Shown here piece by piece: positions 30,161 to 42,320 of a DNA stretch of 64,000 nucleotides. The notes under the pieces were generated by a model, which saw only the letters and a program-made list of their open reading frames with translations, was not told where the DNA came from and did not search any database. This stretch comes from Eurosta solidaginis. Lineage: Eukaryota; Arthropoda; Insecta; Diptera; Tephritidae. Where the stretch lies: positions 93,478,603 to 93,542,602 of the forward strand of contig NC_090321.1 in the NCBI RefSeq assembly GCF_040869045.1, written 5' to 3'. A program made the position numbers and the translations under genes. Each line of letters starts with the position of its first letter. The first letter of the stretch is position 1.

Positions 30161-30486
30161 TGGCGGCCACCGTGGTGTAATGGTAGCCTGCTCCGCCTAT
30201 CACACCGAAGATCCTGGGTTCACGCCCCGGACAAAGCAACATCAAAATTTTAGAAATAATGTTTTGTCAATTAGAAGAAAATTTTTCTAAGCAGGGTCGT
30301 CCCTCGGCAGTGTTTGGCAAGCACTCCGCGTGTATTTCTGCCATGAAAAGCTCTCAGTGAAAACTCATATGCCCTGCAGATGCCGTTAGGAGTGGGCATA
30401 ACAATAGTAGGTCAAGTCTCGCCAATTGGAAGAGAAGCTCGGCCTAAAATCTCTTCGGAGGTTATCGCGCCCTACATTTATTTATA
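30161..30486 (+). mobile_element. tRNA-derived SINE, copy 1
   Basis: The head has RNA polymerase III box A (GTGGTGTAATGG) and box B (GGTTCACGCC) at tRNA-like spacing. The body includes TGCCATGAAAAGCTCTCAGTG, and the tail is ATTTATTTATATTTA. An 11-bp duplication TTTATTCTTAG flanks it (30150-30160 and 30487-30497). It lacks the short segment containing GACGCAAATTG present in copies 2 and 3. Confidence 0.9.
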
Positions 30487-30497
30487 TTTATTCTTAG

Positions 30498-30767
30498 CTT
30501 TAAAAAATGTGACTTCGCTTCTTTTAGCCTTTATTTTTTGTCTATATAGCCTTTGTTCTGCAAAGAAGTTCTGGCAACACTGATCTAGTATTTTGACATG
30601 CGGCGAAAATTAAAACGAAAAGTGGGAAGCAACTGTCAGAAACCCCAATCTCTCTTGTAGCGAGTGTTTGATATCAAACATACGAACCGACGCCTCTTGT
30701 TATGTATGCTCTTTGGTGAAACTTCCCTAAACTTGGTAATAGCGGAATGGATAGAAGCCATGTCAAA
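30498..30767. other. Anonymous spacer
   Basis: No gene or repeat recognised. Confidence 0.4.
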
Positions 30768-31392
30768 ACAAGTTAGGAAGGTTAACTTCGGGTGTAACCG
30801 GGAATTACATACTCAGCTGAGAGCTTTGGACACAAAATAAGGGAAAATCACCATTTAGCAAAATGAACCTAGGGTAACCCTGGAATGTGTTTGTATGGCA
30901 TTGATTTCAAATGGAAGGTATTAAAGAGTATTTTAAAAGGGAGTGCGCCTTAGTTATATAGGTGAACGCCTTTTCGAGATATCGCCATAAAGGTGGACCA
31001 GGGGTGACTCTAGAATGTGTTTATATGATATGGGTATCAAATTAAAGGTGTTAATGATTATTTAAAACGTAGTGAGCCTTAGTTCTATAGGTGGACGCCT
31101 TTTCGAGATGTCGCAATAAGGGAGGGCCAGGAGTGACTCTAGAATGTTTTTTTACGATATGGGTATCAAATTAAAGGTATTAATGAGGGTTTTAAAAGGG
31201 AGTGGCCCTTAGTTTTATATGTGAAGGCGTTTTCGAGATATCGACCAATATGTGGACCAGGGTGACCCAGAACATCATCTGTCGGGTACCGCTAATTTTT
31301 TTATATATGTCATACCATGAACAGTATTCCTGCCAAGATTCCAAGGGCTATTGATTTTGCCCTGCAGAACTTTTTCATTTTCTTCTACTTAA

Positions 31393-32226
31393 CCCAGCAA
31401 ACACAGTTTCTAACGTTAGAGAAATATTGTTGTTTTACATTAGAACTCTAAATTAGTTCTCTAATGCGTTTCGAATCGCGAACTAGGTTAGAGAACTAGG
31501 TTAGAATTCGACTGTAAAGCGATTCGAATAACACTAGAAATGCGATGTTATGATTATTGTCAGAGTTATCGATTGTTTGTACGACATGATCAGTCATCCT
31601 TAGCGTTATACAATCAAAATAAACACAGTGAAAAGTTGTGTGGATATATTATAAGCTGCGAAAAAAGTTTATTTTATTTATAATAATAAATACTACTTAG
31701 TAAGTGAAAATGGATCAAAAAAGTTAAAAATGGAAAGCGAGCAGATTATTGAAGTGCTATTTGAATGGCATGAAGAAAACGCTTCCTTATCCGTACCTCA
31801 AAACAATGGCGAGCTCAATCCTGAGGAAATAAGAGGAAGCGAAAATTTTAACACAATAACTAATACTGAAAACTGTAAAACATGCGATAGGATTTTGAAT
31901 TATTTTTATTTTATTATAATTTATAAGCTTATAACCAAATAAAAGTATTTGATATAATGAAACAATGAAAATTTCGCTGATTTTAAATAACTGAACTTAA
32001 TTGCGCATCACTTCAAAATTCTCATTAGAAACCCATTAGCAATTGACGTTAAAATTCGATTAGAATTCTAACCCTTTTCTCGATATCGAGAACGAAGTCC
32101 CCTTTTTGTCGAGAATGCTATAATTCGCGACAGTTTCGCAAATTGTCCTCTAACCTTCTACCTTAGAGAAATACATTAGAATTCGATTCGTCTTCCAATC
32201 GTTTTCTAACATAAATGTTTGTTGGA
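31393..32226. mobile_element. Family-A inverted-repeat transposon, copy 2 (uninterrupted)
   Basis: CCCAGCAAACACAG at the left and ...AAATGTTTGTTGG at the right. AA occurs on both sides (31391-31392 and 32227-32228) if the last terminal base has mutated. About 834 bp. It supplies empty sites for the Harbinger-type and piggyBac insertions in copy 1. Confidence 0.75.
31730..31942 (+). CDS. Short conserved frame in family A (copy 2)
   Basis: A 70-residue frame beginning MESEQIIEVLFEWHEENAS. It shares its core with the frame at 23598 but extends further (LNPEEIRGSENFNTITNTEN). A one-base change removes the upstream MDQK start seen in copy 1. Possibly a leftover first exon of the parent element's protein. 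No family recognised, and the C-terminal part may be non-coding. Confidence 0.35.
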   Translation: MESEQIIEVLFEWHEENASLSVPQNNGELNPEEIRGSENFNTITNTENCKTCDRILNYFYFIIIYKLITK

Positions 32227-33434
32227 AATATGATAGGTGTCACACCCACTTTACAAAGTTTTTTCTAAAGTTATATTTTGCGTCAATAAACCAATTTTAT
32301 CAAATTACCATATTACATCTCTTTTTTCATATTTGGTACAGAATTATGGCATTTTTTTCATTTTTCGTAATTTTCGATATCGAAAAAGTGGTCGTGGTTA
32401 TAGTCGGATTTCGGCCATTTTTTATACCAAGACAAAGTGAGTTCAGATAATTACGTGAACTGAGTTTAATAAAGATATATCGATTTTTGCTTAAGTTATC
32501 GTGTTAACGGCCGAGCGGAAGGACAGACGGTCGACTCTGTATAAAAACTGGGCGTGGCTTCAACCGATTTCGTCCATTTTCACAGAAAACAGTTATCGTC
32601 ATAGAATCTATGCACACACCAAATTTCAAAAGGATTGGTAAATTTTAGTTCGACTTATGGCCTTAAAAGTGTTCTAGACGAATTAAATGAAAAAGGGCGG
32701 AGCCACGCCCATTTTGAAATTTTGTTTTATTTTTGTATTTGGTTGCACCATATAATTACTGGAGTTGAATGTTGGCATAATTTACTTATATACTGTAAAG
32801 ATTTAAAATTTTTTGTTAAAATTTGAGTAAAAAAGTTTTTTTTTAAAAGTGGCCGTGTTCGTCATGCGATTTTGTTAATTTTTATTTATCGCACATATAG
32901 TAATAGGAGCAACGTGCCTGCTGAGTTTCATCATGATATCTTCAACGACTGCGAAATTACAGCTTGCAAAACTTTTAAATTACCTTCTTTTAAAAGTGGG
33001 CGGTGCCACGCCCATTGTCCGAAATTTTACTTATTTTATGTTTTGCGTCATAAGGTGAACGCACCTACCAAGTTTCATCGCTTTATCCATCTTTGGTAAT
33101 GAATTATCGCACTTTTTCGGTTTTTCGAAATTTTCGATATCGAAAAAGTGGGCGTGGTTGTAGTCCGATTTCGTTCATTTTAAATAGTGATCTGAGATGA
33201 GCGCCCAGGAGCCTACATACCAAATTTCATCAAGATACCTCAAAATTTACTCAAGCTATCGTGTTTACGGACGAACGGATGGACGGACATGGCTAAATGA
33301 ATTCCTTTTTTCACCCAGATCATTTTGATATATGGAAGTCTATATCTATTTCGATTAGTTTACGACGTTACGGATTACCGTTGTGCGAACAAAGTTTATA
33401 TACTCTGTGAGCTCTGCTCAGCTGAGTATAAAAA

Positions 33435-34204
33435 TACAGAAGACTATATTACCCTAAAAATGGCAAATAGTACTATACAAATGGTTGATGAAATGAAATA
33501 CCTAGGAGTAATAATTGATGAGAAACTCAAGTTCGATGGGCATCTGTAATACAAAGAGGAAAAAATATCAAAAAAAATGGATCTATGTTCCGAAGGTGCA
33601 GGCACGTGAGCAAATATTACAAAATAATGGTTTATAAGTATATTGTAGTACCGCACTTCATATATTGCCCTACAATTTTATTTACGTTAGTGGGCTCGAA
33701 CATTACAAAACTAGAGGTGAAGCAAAATAAAGCTATGCGGTTCATCCTCAAGAAACGATATGACACTCTAACACACGAAAGGCTTAATAACCTAAATTGG
33801 CTGAGTGTGAAACAACTCACTTTAAAAATAAACATAATATAAAACTAGGTAACCTGCCGACATATTTGAACGACCGTGTGTTATATAATAATGAGGTCCT
33901 TGCTTATCAAACGAGAAATAGAAACAATTTTCATTTGCCAGCTGTTAGATCGGAATTCGACAAAAAAATATATATTACGATGGAATAAGAGAATACAACG
34001 AGCTACCAAATGATATTAAACATTGTCGAAATATCAATCAATTTAAGAAATTATTGTTCAACTACTGCAAAACAATGCCTTTTAGATAATTTAATGATGT
34101 AAAAACAAAAATCAGTTAGCAATAACATAAAGAGATCTCATAGATGTAATTTAAGAAATTTAAGAAATTAAGTCTAAAAGACTGTAAATAAATAAATAAA
34201 AAAA
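33435..34204 (+). pseudogene. Non-LTR retrotransposon 3' fragment (CR1/jockey-type RT end)
   Basis: Broken frames encode the end of a reverse transcriptase: MVDEMKYLGVIIDEKLKFDG, then YKYIVVPHFIYCPTILF, LNNLNWLSVKQLTLK, LGNLPTYLNDRVLYNN and finally EYNELPNDIKHCRNINQFKK. At least three phase changes are needed. It ends in GTAAATAAATAAATAAAAAA, a LINE-type tail. It lies immediately after family-S copy 1. No endonuclease or palm motif remains. Confidence 0.8.
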
Positions 34205-34665
34205 AACTTTTTCGAGTAACTTGCTTTTTTAACAACTTGAGGACAATTTGAAAATATTTTCGACTTGGGTCATTTTATTTAAATTCATTGTTCTTTATAA
34301 CATTTTTGAAAAACTTATGCAAAGTGAGCATTTAAATTTATTATATAACTTTTTCTTTAAGTGTTTTTATTTAAAGAAAGTGCCTGTTTTCTCAAATAAC
34401 TTTTGAACGGTTAGAAAGTGTTAAATTTCGCAAATGGATTTTTATATCTAGCAGTGATGCGCATCCCTTGATATCCCTTTCGGCCATATCGGACCAATTT
34501 TCGAGATGAACAATAAATGGCCTACACAGTCTTAAAAGAGTAGAAAATAAAGGAACGCGCCGAACGCCGCCGCCGCCGCCACGGCGCCGATATTTTTGAC
34601 ATTCGGCGGCGGCGTGCGAAAAACGTCGCATCACGGCGGCGGCGGTCATCGGTGGCGTATATCTC
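34205..34665. repeat. Family-G repeat with GCC/CGG hairpin core, copy 1
   Basis: An AT-rich left part (TTTTAACAACTTGAGGACAATT, CAGTGATGCGCATCC) leads into GCCGCCGCCGCCGCC and, after GATATTTTTGACATT, inverted CGGCGGCGGCG. It ends GGCGTATATCTCTAGT. Copy 2 lies at 37500-37968 in the same orientation. Extra CGG runs continue to about 34735. Confidence 0.75.
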
Positions 34666-34954
34666 TAGTACGCATGTGTATACTACAGGTTTACGCTGAT
34701 CACTTCATCGGCGGCGGCGTGTGCGGCGCGCTGGCGTACGCCGGTCTTCTTACTTTGAAAAGCTTGAATTTTCGATTTAAAAAAATATTATTTATGAAAG
34801 GGTTTGTTTGTATGTATTTTACGGAAATCAACGTGTTGACCATTTCGGAAAGATCCGAGGTTTTTGCCTCAAGATCTCGCAGACTGTTCAAACATTTTCA
34901 AAACCTAGCCCCGGTCTTTGGAATTGGTACTGCTGCGTCTGCTGAAAAGAAATA

Positions 34955-35315
34955 AATAAAATAAATATAAGGCGCGATAACCTCCGAAGAGATCTAAGGC
35001 CGAGCTTCTCTTTCAATTTGCGTCGTGCTCCTCTTGATTTTTCCCTATAAATTGGCCGGACGGGACCTACATGTTTTATGCCGACTCCGAACGGCATCTG
35101 CAAGGCAGATGAGTTTTCACTGAGAGCTTTTCATGGCAGAAATACAATCGGAGCGCTTGCCAGACACTGCCGAGGGGCGACCCCGCTTAGAAAAATTTTC
35201 TTCTAATTGAAAAATCTTATTTCTAAAATTTTTGATGTTGCTTTGCCCGGGAGTTGAACCCAGGGCATACGATGTGATAGGCGGAGCACGCTACCATCAC
35301 ACTACGGTGGCCGCC
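34955..35315 (-). mobile_element. tRNA-derived SINE, copy 2
   Basis: Minus-strand full-length copy. The 5' head GGCGGCCACCGTAGTGTGAT is at 35315, box B is GGGTTCAACTCC, and the tail is at 34955. It is flanked by the 14-bp duplication GCTGAAAAGAAATA (34941-34954 and 35316-35329). It includes the central segment missing from copy 1. Confidence 0.9.
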
Positions 35316-35329
35316 GCTGAAAAGAAATA

Positions 35330-35953
35330 GAGATACATAAAATAGCCACACTTTTGTCTGAATATCCCGTGCAAAGCGTAGTTTCACCTAGGGTTAACTC
35401 CTAATAATCGTCGCGAACACAAATTCTTTAAATCATTTGTGGCTCCTTGGCGACCACGCACAAAGTTGACTTACGGTTGCTATTAATGGTCTATTAATAC
35501 TCATGACTCTCGTGGCACAGGGCGCCTCCAGTTTTTTCGGCTGTTTTTAAGAGCTACAATTCCCGATGTGCGAACAGTAGCAATCCCGACCACCAGTCGC
35601 TACCAGGTCTTTTGACCCTCACACCATATGCCAGTACAGAAGCTATAGGACTGCGACTTCGAACTCATACCTTCGTCGACGTCATTTTCCTAGAAGCTCT
35701 AGGTGTAGCTCCGAAGATTTTCCAACGGATGCTTTTGCCGAGCTACACCAGAGAAACAAATTGAAACGTTAGGGACTTCGGCCAAGGATGCCGTCATTGC
35801 CTAATGGGTGAAAATCGTATAATCCTCGTCGCATCTATATAATAAAAATTTTACAAGGACCCTGGATACAATTTTTAAAATGTAGACCAGAGTTTGTAGA
35901 CGTTTGTGTTCACATCATTGATTTCAATAGTCTTCGTTAAATCAAAACGACAT
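35330..35953. other. Anonymous stretch
   Basis: No gene recognised. Base composition is slightly less AT-rich around 35500-35800, but no frame resembles a known protein. Confidence 0.4.
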
Positions 35954-36851
35954 TGTAACGAATTTACTTGCAAATCCTCTTATTTGGAACCTTCTGCTAA
36001 GTTCGAATCACTAAACTATTGAATAAATGACTCCAATATTAAATAATGCAAAATGGCCTTTATTATAGTACTTCACAATAAATAACTCTTCTATTGCCCA
36101 ACAGATAGCGTGCTTAATTGGAACTGACTCTAGCGCCTCTATCTGTCGCTGCCTTTTATACTCTTTGATTTCCTCGTTCGCATCTTCTAGGCGCTTCCAT
36201 TTCCAGAATCTACTAGTTGGCCATCAGATATCAAATTTCTCAGCTGTAACTATAATTGCACGATTTTATAGCTTCTCTCATTGCATACTTTCGGGAGTAT
36301 CTCAGATATATGCATGTGGTTGTGCGTTGCTTCTCTGCTGCGTATACGTACATATGTGTAGACATAATGATTGATTCGTTTATGTAGATACATAATTGCT
36401 GTCTTCTAGTAAGTTTTACAGCTCCGGCTCAAGTTCAATTCTCACGGGAATGATCTGGGTCATTGAGAGACTTGAAAAGCAGATCTCGTGAAATTTTCGC
36501 ACACGTGAAATGTGATAGGCAGATGCCGCCGCTGTTTTTCATTTAACTCATACGGCGAAAGGCTAAGCAGCCACATCTATTTATGAAAAAGTAGGTTTAT
36601 TAAAGGCAGCGTTGCCAAACTAAAAAGAAGTAATTAACAAATTATGTGGCTCACAAATTGAACCAGACTTCTATATGGATTTATCTCGTTCAAATCGTTG
36701 TTGTTGCATTTACATACAAAATTATTTATCTGGCTCAGGATTTTGCCACCGGATGATGGCAAATGATTGATTTATGGATGTGCATACAAGGCGCTGCTTA
36801 GCATCGGCTTAGAGATGGCAGTACCCCTTAGCGTTGCTAATATTCGTAACA
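35954..36851 (-). mobile_element. Solo LTR (gypsy-type)
   Basis: 898 bp bounded by TGTAACGAAT and ATTCGTAACA, with no internal retroelement on either side. On the minus strand it has a TATA box (TATAAAAGGC at 36151-36160) and, about 100 bases on, AATAAAGG as a polyadenylation signal before the 3' edge. That is the U3-R-U5 order of an LTR. Flanks ACAT and ATAT agree at three of four bases. It was probably left by LTR-LTR recombination. Confidence 0.75.
36151..36160 (-). promoter_or_regulatory. TATA box of the solo LTR
   Basis: TATAAAAGGC on the minus strand, followed about 25-30 bases downstream by a TCAGTT initiator-like site. It could drive transcription leftward into 35953 and below. Confidence 0.55.
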
Positions 36852-37499
36852 ATATTTTAGAATGAAAGTCGACCGATTTTAAGTTGAAAGATATTTACTG
36901 CTGTTTTCCGGCCTAATGATATAAGACCTCATTATTGATGACCGCATAGTTTTAGTTTTCAGACTAGTTCGACTGTCCACTTCGTTAGGCTAGTGCACAC
37001 ACCGTCATTAGTTCGACTGTCTTGGGAAAGCTTTTGCTTCACCACTTTGAGTGTTCTTGCGAAGGACAAAGCCTCACCTGGTAAATACATATATGTGCCT
37101 ACGTATTCACATTTGTAAAAGGAGCCGTAACGTGTAGGTGATATTTAAACTTGGTTGATAGGCTATAATCAGTGTGATTAACTCCAAGGGAATCGTTTTG
37201 AATAGGGCCGCCAACTTTATGTCAAACCGGGAGACTTGGGTGTTGAAGGAGGAAGTGTTAAAATTAAAATTAACATTTCAGACGCTATTGTATAGTTTCG
37301 CAAATAAACAACAGATGCTTGAATGTAAGCTCAAGTGATTTTTCAAACCCTTCTCATACGTCCATATATTCTCAACTTAAGTATGAGGTAAAAAACATTT
37401 CAAAGGAGTGTTTATGCCTCTAGAACCTACTAAAGGATTTTGCATCACTGATTTCGCTTATTCTTTCAGCCAATCGCAATATAAAATAAAAAAAAAAAA
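36852..37499. other. Anonymous stretch
   Basis: No gene or repeat family recognised. Confidence 0.4.
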
Positions 37500-37968
37500 T
37501 CGGCATTTTTTTTTTGCTTTTTTTAACAACTTGAAAACAATTTGAAACGCCTTGGGTAATTTTATTTGAATTCATTGTTCATTATTTTTTGGAAAAAATA
37601 TGCAAAGTTATTATATAAATTTATTATATAACGTTTCTTTTAGTGTTTTGTTTTAATAACTTGGTGAATTGGGTGATGTAAAGTCCGTGTTAAGCTGACA
37701 TCGAAAACGCCTGTTTTTTTAAATTACTTTTGAACAGTTAGAAAGAGTTAAATTTCGCAATTAGTTTCTTATAACTGACAGTGATGCGCATCCGTTAATA
37801 CCACTTTCGACCATATCCGACCAATTTTCGACTTGAACAATAAATGTCCTAAACAGTCTTAAACGAGTAGAAAATATAGTACCGCGCCGGACGCCGCCGC
37901 CGATATTTTTGACATTTGGCGGCGGCGTGCGAAAAACGGCCCTAATCGGCGGCGTATATCTCTAGTGT
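37500..37968. repeat. Family-G repeat, copy 2
   Basis: Collinear with 34205-34665, including CAGTGATGCGCATCC, a shorter GCCGCCGCC run, GATATTTTTGACATT, CGGCGGCG and the end GGCGTATATCTCTAGTG. Confidence 0.75.
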
Positions 37969-40372
37969 ATATATAAAAGATTTCGCCATATTTAAAAGTA
38001 AAAACACGGAAAGAGTAAACAACTTGAAGAAAATGTAAGGAAAATCGTTTGTTTATTTGCGAAACTATTTAAATGTTAATAATTCTATTAGCATTTTAAA
38101 ATTTTGTGTACGTTTCTTCTTCTTATTTTGAACAAAACAGATGTTTTATATTAGTGCTGCCAGCTCTCATAAAGTTGATCCAGATCGTTCCAATGAGATT
38201 TGATCATAAGCCAGAGCTCGATAACTCAATGGAACGCTCCTTTTATAACAAATTTGTGTTGATATCGACTCAATAACAAAAAAATATATGCACAGTTTTT
38301 TGATGTCCGTAGTCCACAACGCTCCTGCTATCTTGCGCTTGCCAAATTTCAACGCATCTATTCATTTCTCTATACCAAGATGCACCAAATAAAAGGCGTA
38401 TAAATGTACAAAATTTAACATGCACCTCATAAAAGAATAGATACAGATATATCGATTTTTCAGTAGTTAAGTTTTCAGGTTAAGCTAAGCTTAAACTAAG
38501 TTTGCTTAAACTCTAGTCAAATTTAAACTCCAGAGTAGTTTTTCAGTCACAGTTAAGGCCGCATTTGGGGTATGCTTTTTAGTGCGGCAGCATTGGTTTT
38601 TTTATTACCTAGATAAATTGTAGATACAGCAAAAGCTGGATTTTGTTTGCCCAACAAACATGGAAAAAAAATTCTCCAGCGAAATATATATCTAGTTCCG
38701 GAAGTGATATCCAACATAATTATTTAATTATTCTTAAACCAGCTAGTTTTCGAGTTGATATTCAACTTCATTTTCCAATTAATATTTAACCTTTGAGAAA
38801 TTTTGTAAAATTAAAAGTTTCGAGTTGATCTTGTACTGGTGTACCTGGCATAGTTACAATTCCTCCACTTAATATAATTTTATATCTAAAATCATTGAGT
38901 ACTTTTCACTTCCGGTGTATACATTCCGGTGCAAGAAAGTTACTCAACACACGACGATCAGAACACTTCCTTTATATCACTTGATACCACTTCAAAAACG
39001 ACAGACTGCTAGCTGTCAGAAAAGAGCATAGCTAGACTTCCGGAAGGAAACATGTTTTTTGGGTTTGTCTTTCTGAACGAGATATCGAGGAGGTAAGATC
39101 AGTGGAGATTAGGCGAATTTGTTTTTTTCATATACATATGCACACACAAGTGTGCTTTCTAATTAATTCTATCTGCCCGCGTACGCAAAGTTTATTTAAG
39201 ACTGCAAGTAAAGGTTAAAAAGTATACCTACGCGTAATTTACCATCAGTTTCGTTACATAAAGTTATCTCCACTTATCCCAGCCTAAAGCCGACACACCA
39301 AGATCAAGAGACCCAACCAAGGTGCATGCCACGAGGCCAGCTATCGCTGCTTGACCACCAGGAGCCGTATCCCATCTGTATAGTTTCGTCGATATTAAAT
39401 AAAGTATAGATATCTATACATTTAAAGTATTTGGGCAGGATTTTTTTATGGGTTCTAAACCTTAGACCGCATATGTTCGGTTCCAATAACCCAACCAAAT
39501 AATAAGGAAGATTTTTTTTGCTAGAATATGTCTGAAATAGTGTGTATGCATAAGCGTATATATGCATGCATAAACCTAAAATACAATAACTAAAAATTGA
39601 AAATAAAAGTACAGAAGGAAAAATTTATAAATATTATTATATAGTATATACATATTATTGTAAATTTTAAACTTAAATTAAAAAGTTAAATTTAGTGAAG
39701 CACCCTTTGTGCCACATATTTCAAGAAAGTTTGGATTGGATTTAAATAGGAACTAATTAAGTTAGCGATATTAAAATCACGAAGAATTCTTCTTCTTTTT
39801 CAACTTTAATTCTTTTTGACTTCTTTTGGTACAAATGTAATCACTAGCCTCCCTCACACAATATCTTTATTGTTTTTGTTGGTTTTTTTGTCTTTTCTCT
39901 GGGTTGGCGGAATTCTTATAGGCTACATACATATTTATTATTAAATGAGAAATCGAAGTTTTTTTTGCTTATTTCTCATATAAATATTTTCGTTTTAAAC
40001 TTTGATTTGTTTAGCGCTTCGTGTTTTTCACTCACTCGGCGCTCACTCAAATAAGTAGTTACAGTGGCGTAAATGAAAATAGCCACGAAACGACTCGAAG
40101 TATGCCTAGGATAAATATTGTTTCTTTTTAATCTCTTCGTTATGTTGCGAAATTTCGTCATATAAGGAAGAAATACATAAAAAAGAACAACTATTTGATT
40201 TAAAAGAAAGTAATAACTAGTTGCTCGAAGCAGTAATTATTAGAGAGTTAGGCGAGATAACGCATTCATTTTCAGCACTACGTCACAGCGAGGAGGCCTC
40301 AACGCTACGTCGAAATGCTCCACATGTAAGTAACATGGTTATTATGTTTTCTTTTGTAAGCAAATAAAATAT
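37969..40372. other. Long AT-rich region without recognised gene
   Basis: I see no supported coding region. CCCAACAAACATGG near 38660 resembles family-A termini. There are TTCGAGTTGA words at 38755-38830, microsatellite-like TATATGCATGCATA near 39560, and nothing else. Confidence 0.4.
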
Positions 40373-40374
40373 TA

Positions 40375-40795
40375 GGAGGACTCATGTAACCGTATAAATG
40401 CCTTATAAAGTGTGTAAACGTATAAATTTATCTAGTTTACGCACGAGCTGTCAAATTTTGTATGAAAAATCATTTACACAATCTGTATAAATTTACGCGC
40501 ACATTTCATTGTGTAAACGCGGTAAACTTAAAGGAATGCAACTTTGCAGACATTACAGACGGCATTTTCATCAAAAATCTCCAACATCAGCAAGTAAAGG
40601 CGTTTTAGTTTTGATTTTTCACTTAATCTTGGTATTTTTTAATTTGTATAACAATCAAAAAAATTTTTTTGGAAATAATACAGCTGAAAAACAATCAAGT
40701 TTATCAAGAGTATTACTAGGTGCGTTCATATAACCGCGTGTGTAAATGGATATAATTTTACACCTTATAAGATTATATGCTATCATGAGTCCCCC
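40375..40795. mobile_element. MITE with GGRGGACTCATG ends, TA flanks
   Basis: GGAGGACTCATG at the left and CATGAGTCCCCC at the right, flanked by TA (40373-40374 and 40796-40797). Subterminal CTTATAA and TGTAAA words are also inverted. The 421-bp interior is non-coding. Confidence 0.7.
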
Positions 40796-40797
40796 TA

Positions 40798-42038
40798 TTA
40801 AGTCGCTTTGATCTAGGTACATATTTATGCATATATTTACGTGTGGTTATACACCTGACGATAGTGTGCCTAACTTTGGTTATTTTATCTAATACTCTCA
40901 TTTGACTGGAATGATTTGAGTGAGAACCTGTATATGCATACATATATACATACATATGTACATATGGATGAGTTTCTTTCTCTAGTTGCGATTGCCAAAG
41001 TTAGTGATCAACAAGTGGGTTTTTTTTTCTCTTTTTCCACCTATTTTCTTTTGGTGACAAAGTCATCAATCCCAGCTACATACATATTAAATCCTTTTTT
41101 TTGATTTTTTCGCTCTCCGCAAGCATATGTATGTGAATGAATATGTGGCCTGTACATATGATTTTCCTTCCTCTGGAAAAAGATAGTTCAATGACCATAC
41201 ATATACAGATCAGCTGTTGAGGTAGGTTAGGGATTTGCATTTAAGTACCCCCAAACAAAAATTGTTAGAAGTTAAGTGATATAATTTTTTTTTCTAAATT
41301 TGGAATTCGTAGTTTGTACAACTTATAAGATAGCTTTTGACTTCTTATCTTTACTTCTGATGTTAAGATTAATCATGCTTTGAATTGTAATAAAAATATT
41401 GTTAACATGAGTACATAAATCTACTAGTTTGGTCTGATTAAGGATAGTGAGAGTGGGTTTATTGGCGCCTTTTTAACCACCTTAAAGGCCATGGTTGGGT
41501 GGGTCTAGAGCAGCCAAAACATCTACCTGTGCTGCAAGGTGATGGGCGTCGAAGCTCTGAAGGAGTAAGTATGGATGTCAATGGGTAAGTCGATGGGTGT
41601 TTTTTTTTTTGAGTCGTGAGCAATATTATATTATGTCTTGTTAGGGCTAGGGATTAGGGAGAAGGTGTCTGGGTCCTGCAGCTGTTTAATACCCTGCCCC
41701 AGGCTGAAGCTCCGGGAACGAGCCAGTGCACACGCGGCAGTCGTAGGACAAGACTTAACCGGCCCTTCTAGACGACCCTCAATCGTTTCCTTTTTTCCAC
41801 CCTGTCCACTAGTTCATAACAATCTCCAACGTCGTTAATATTTTCCAATTATTATCATAGTTTCGAGAGATTTTGAGAAATGTGCAGTTCTCAAATTAAT
41901 ATTCGACACATTTCTCCAGTTTATATCCTACATTGCATATCGAGTTGAGGTGGAGTTGAAAAAGATCTCCAAGGTGGTACCACTAAAACCAACAGTAGCA
42001 GTAATGAAGCGTAATTAATAAAAAATAAATTTTATGTA
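40798..42038. other. Anonymous stretch with microsatellites
   Basis: ACATAC/ATACAT runs near 40925-40965. A moderately GC-rich part at 41440-41830 has no supported frame. No gene. Confidence 0.4.
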
Positions 42039-42320
42039 AGAGGCCCTAGTGGTGTGATGGTAGCGTGCTCCGCCTACCATACCGAAGATCTTGGGTTCAC
42101 GCCCCGGGCAAAGGAACATCAAAATTTTCGAGTGTATTTCTGCCATGAAAAGCTTTCAGTAAAAACTCATTTGCCTTGCAGATGCCGTTCGGAGTCGGAA
42201 TGAAACAAGTAGGTCCCGTCCCGCCAATTTGTAGTAAAAATTAAAGGAGAACGACGCAAATTGGAAGAGAAGCTCAGCCTAAAATCTCTTTGGAGGCTAT
42301 CGAGCCTCACATTTATTTAT
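42039..42320 (+). mobile_element. tRNA-derived SINE, copy 3
   Basis: Head GGCCCTAGTGGTGTGATGGT (box A) with GGGTTCACGCCCC (box B). The body matches copies 1 and 2 and ends ATTTATTTATTTTTTTTAATT. About 70-80 bases between CAAAATTTT and TGTATTTCTGCC are deleted. No clear target duplication. Confidence 0.85.

Larger units (their letters stand above)
30768..33434 (-). mobile_element. Family-S Helentron-like repeat, copy 1, hosting family-A copy 2
   Basis: On the minus strand it starts TTTTTATACTCAGCTGAG and ends with inverted CTCAGCTGAG, a hairpin-like TTCGGGTGTAACCGGGAA (decayed here) and ...CTTACTTGTT-like sequence (one base changed). It includes about three 130-bp tandem units (30890-31270), followed by long non-coding segments with TTTTCGATATCGAAAA palindromes and GGGCGGAGCCACGCCCA words. 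Family-A copy 2 is inserted at 31393; copy 2 of S (around 63240) shows the empty site. No protein coding. Confidence 0.65.

Noticed and set aside
33797..33988. A separate small gene after family S.
   Set aside because: It is a phase-shifted piece of the LINE reverse-transcriptase end spanning 33435-34204.
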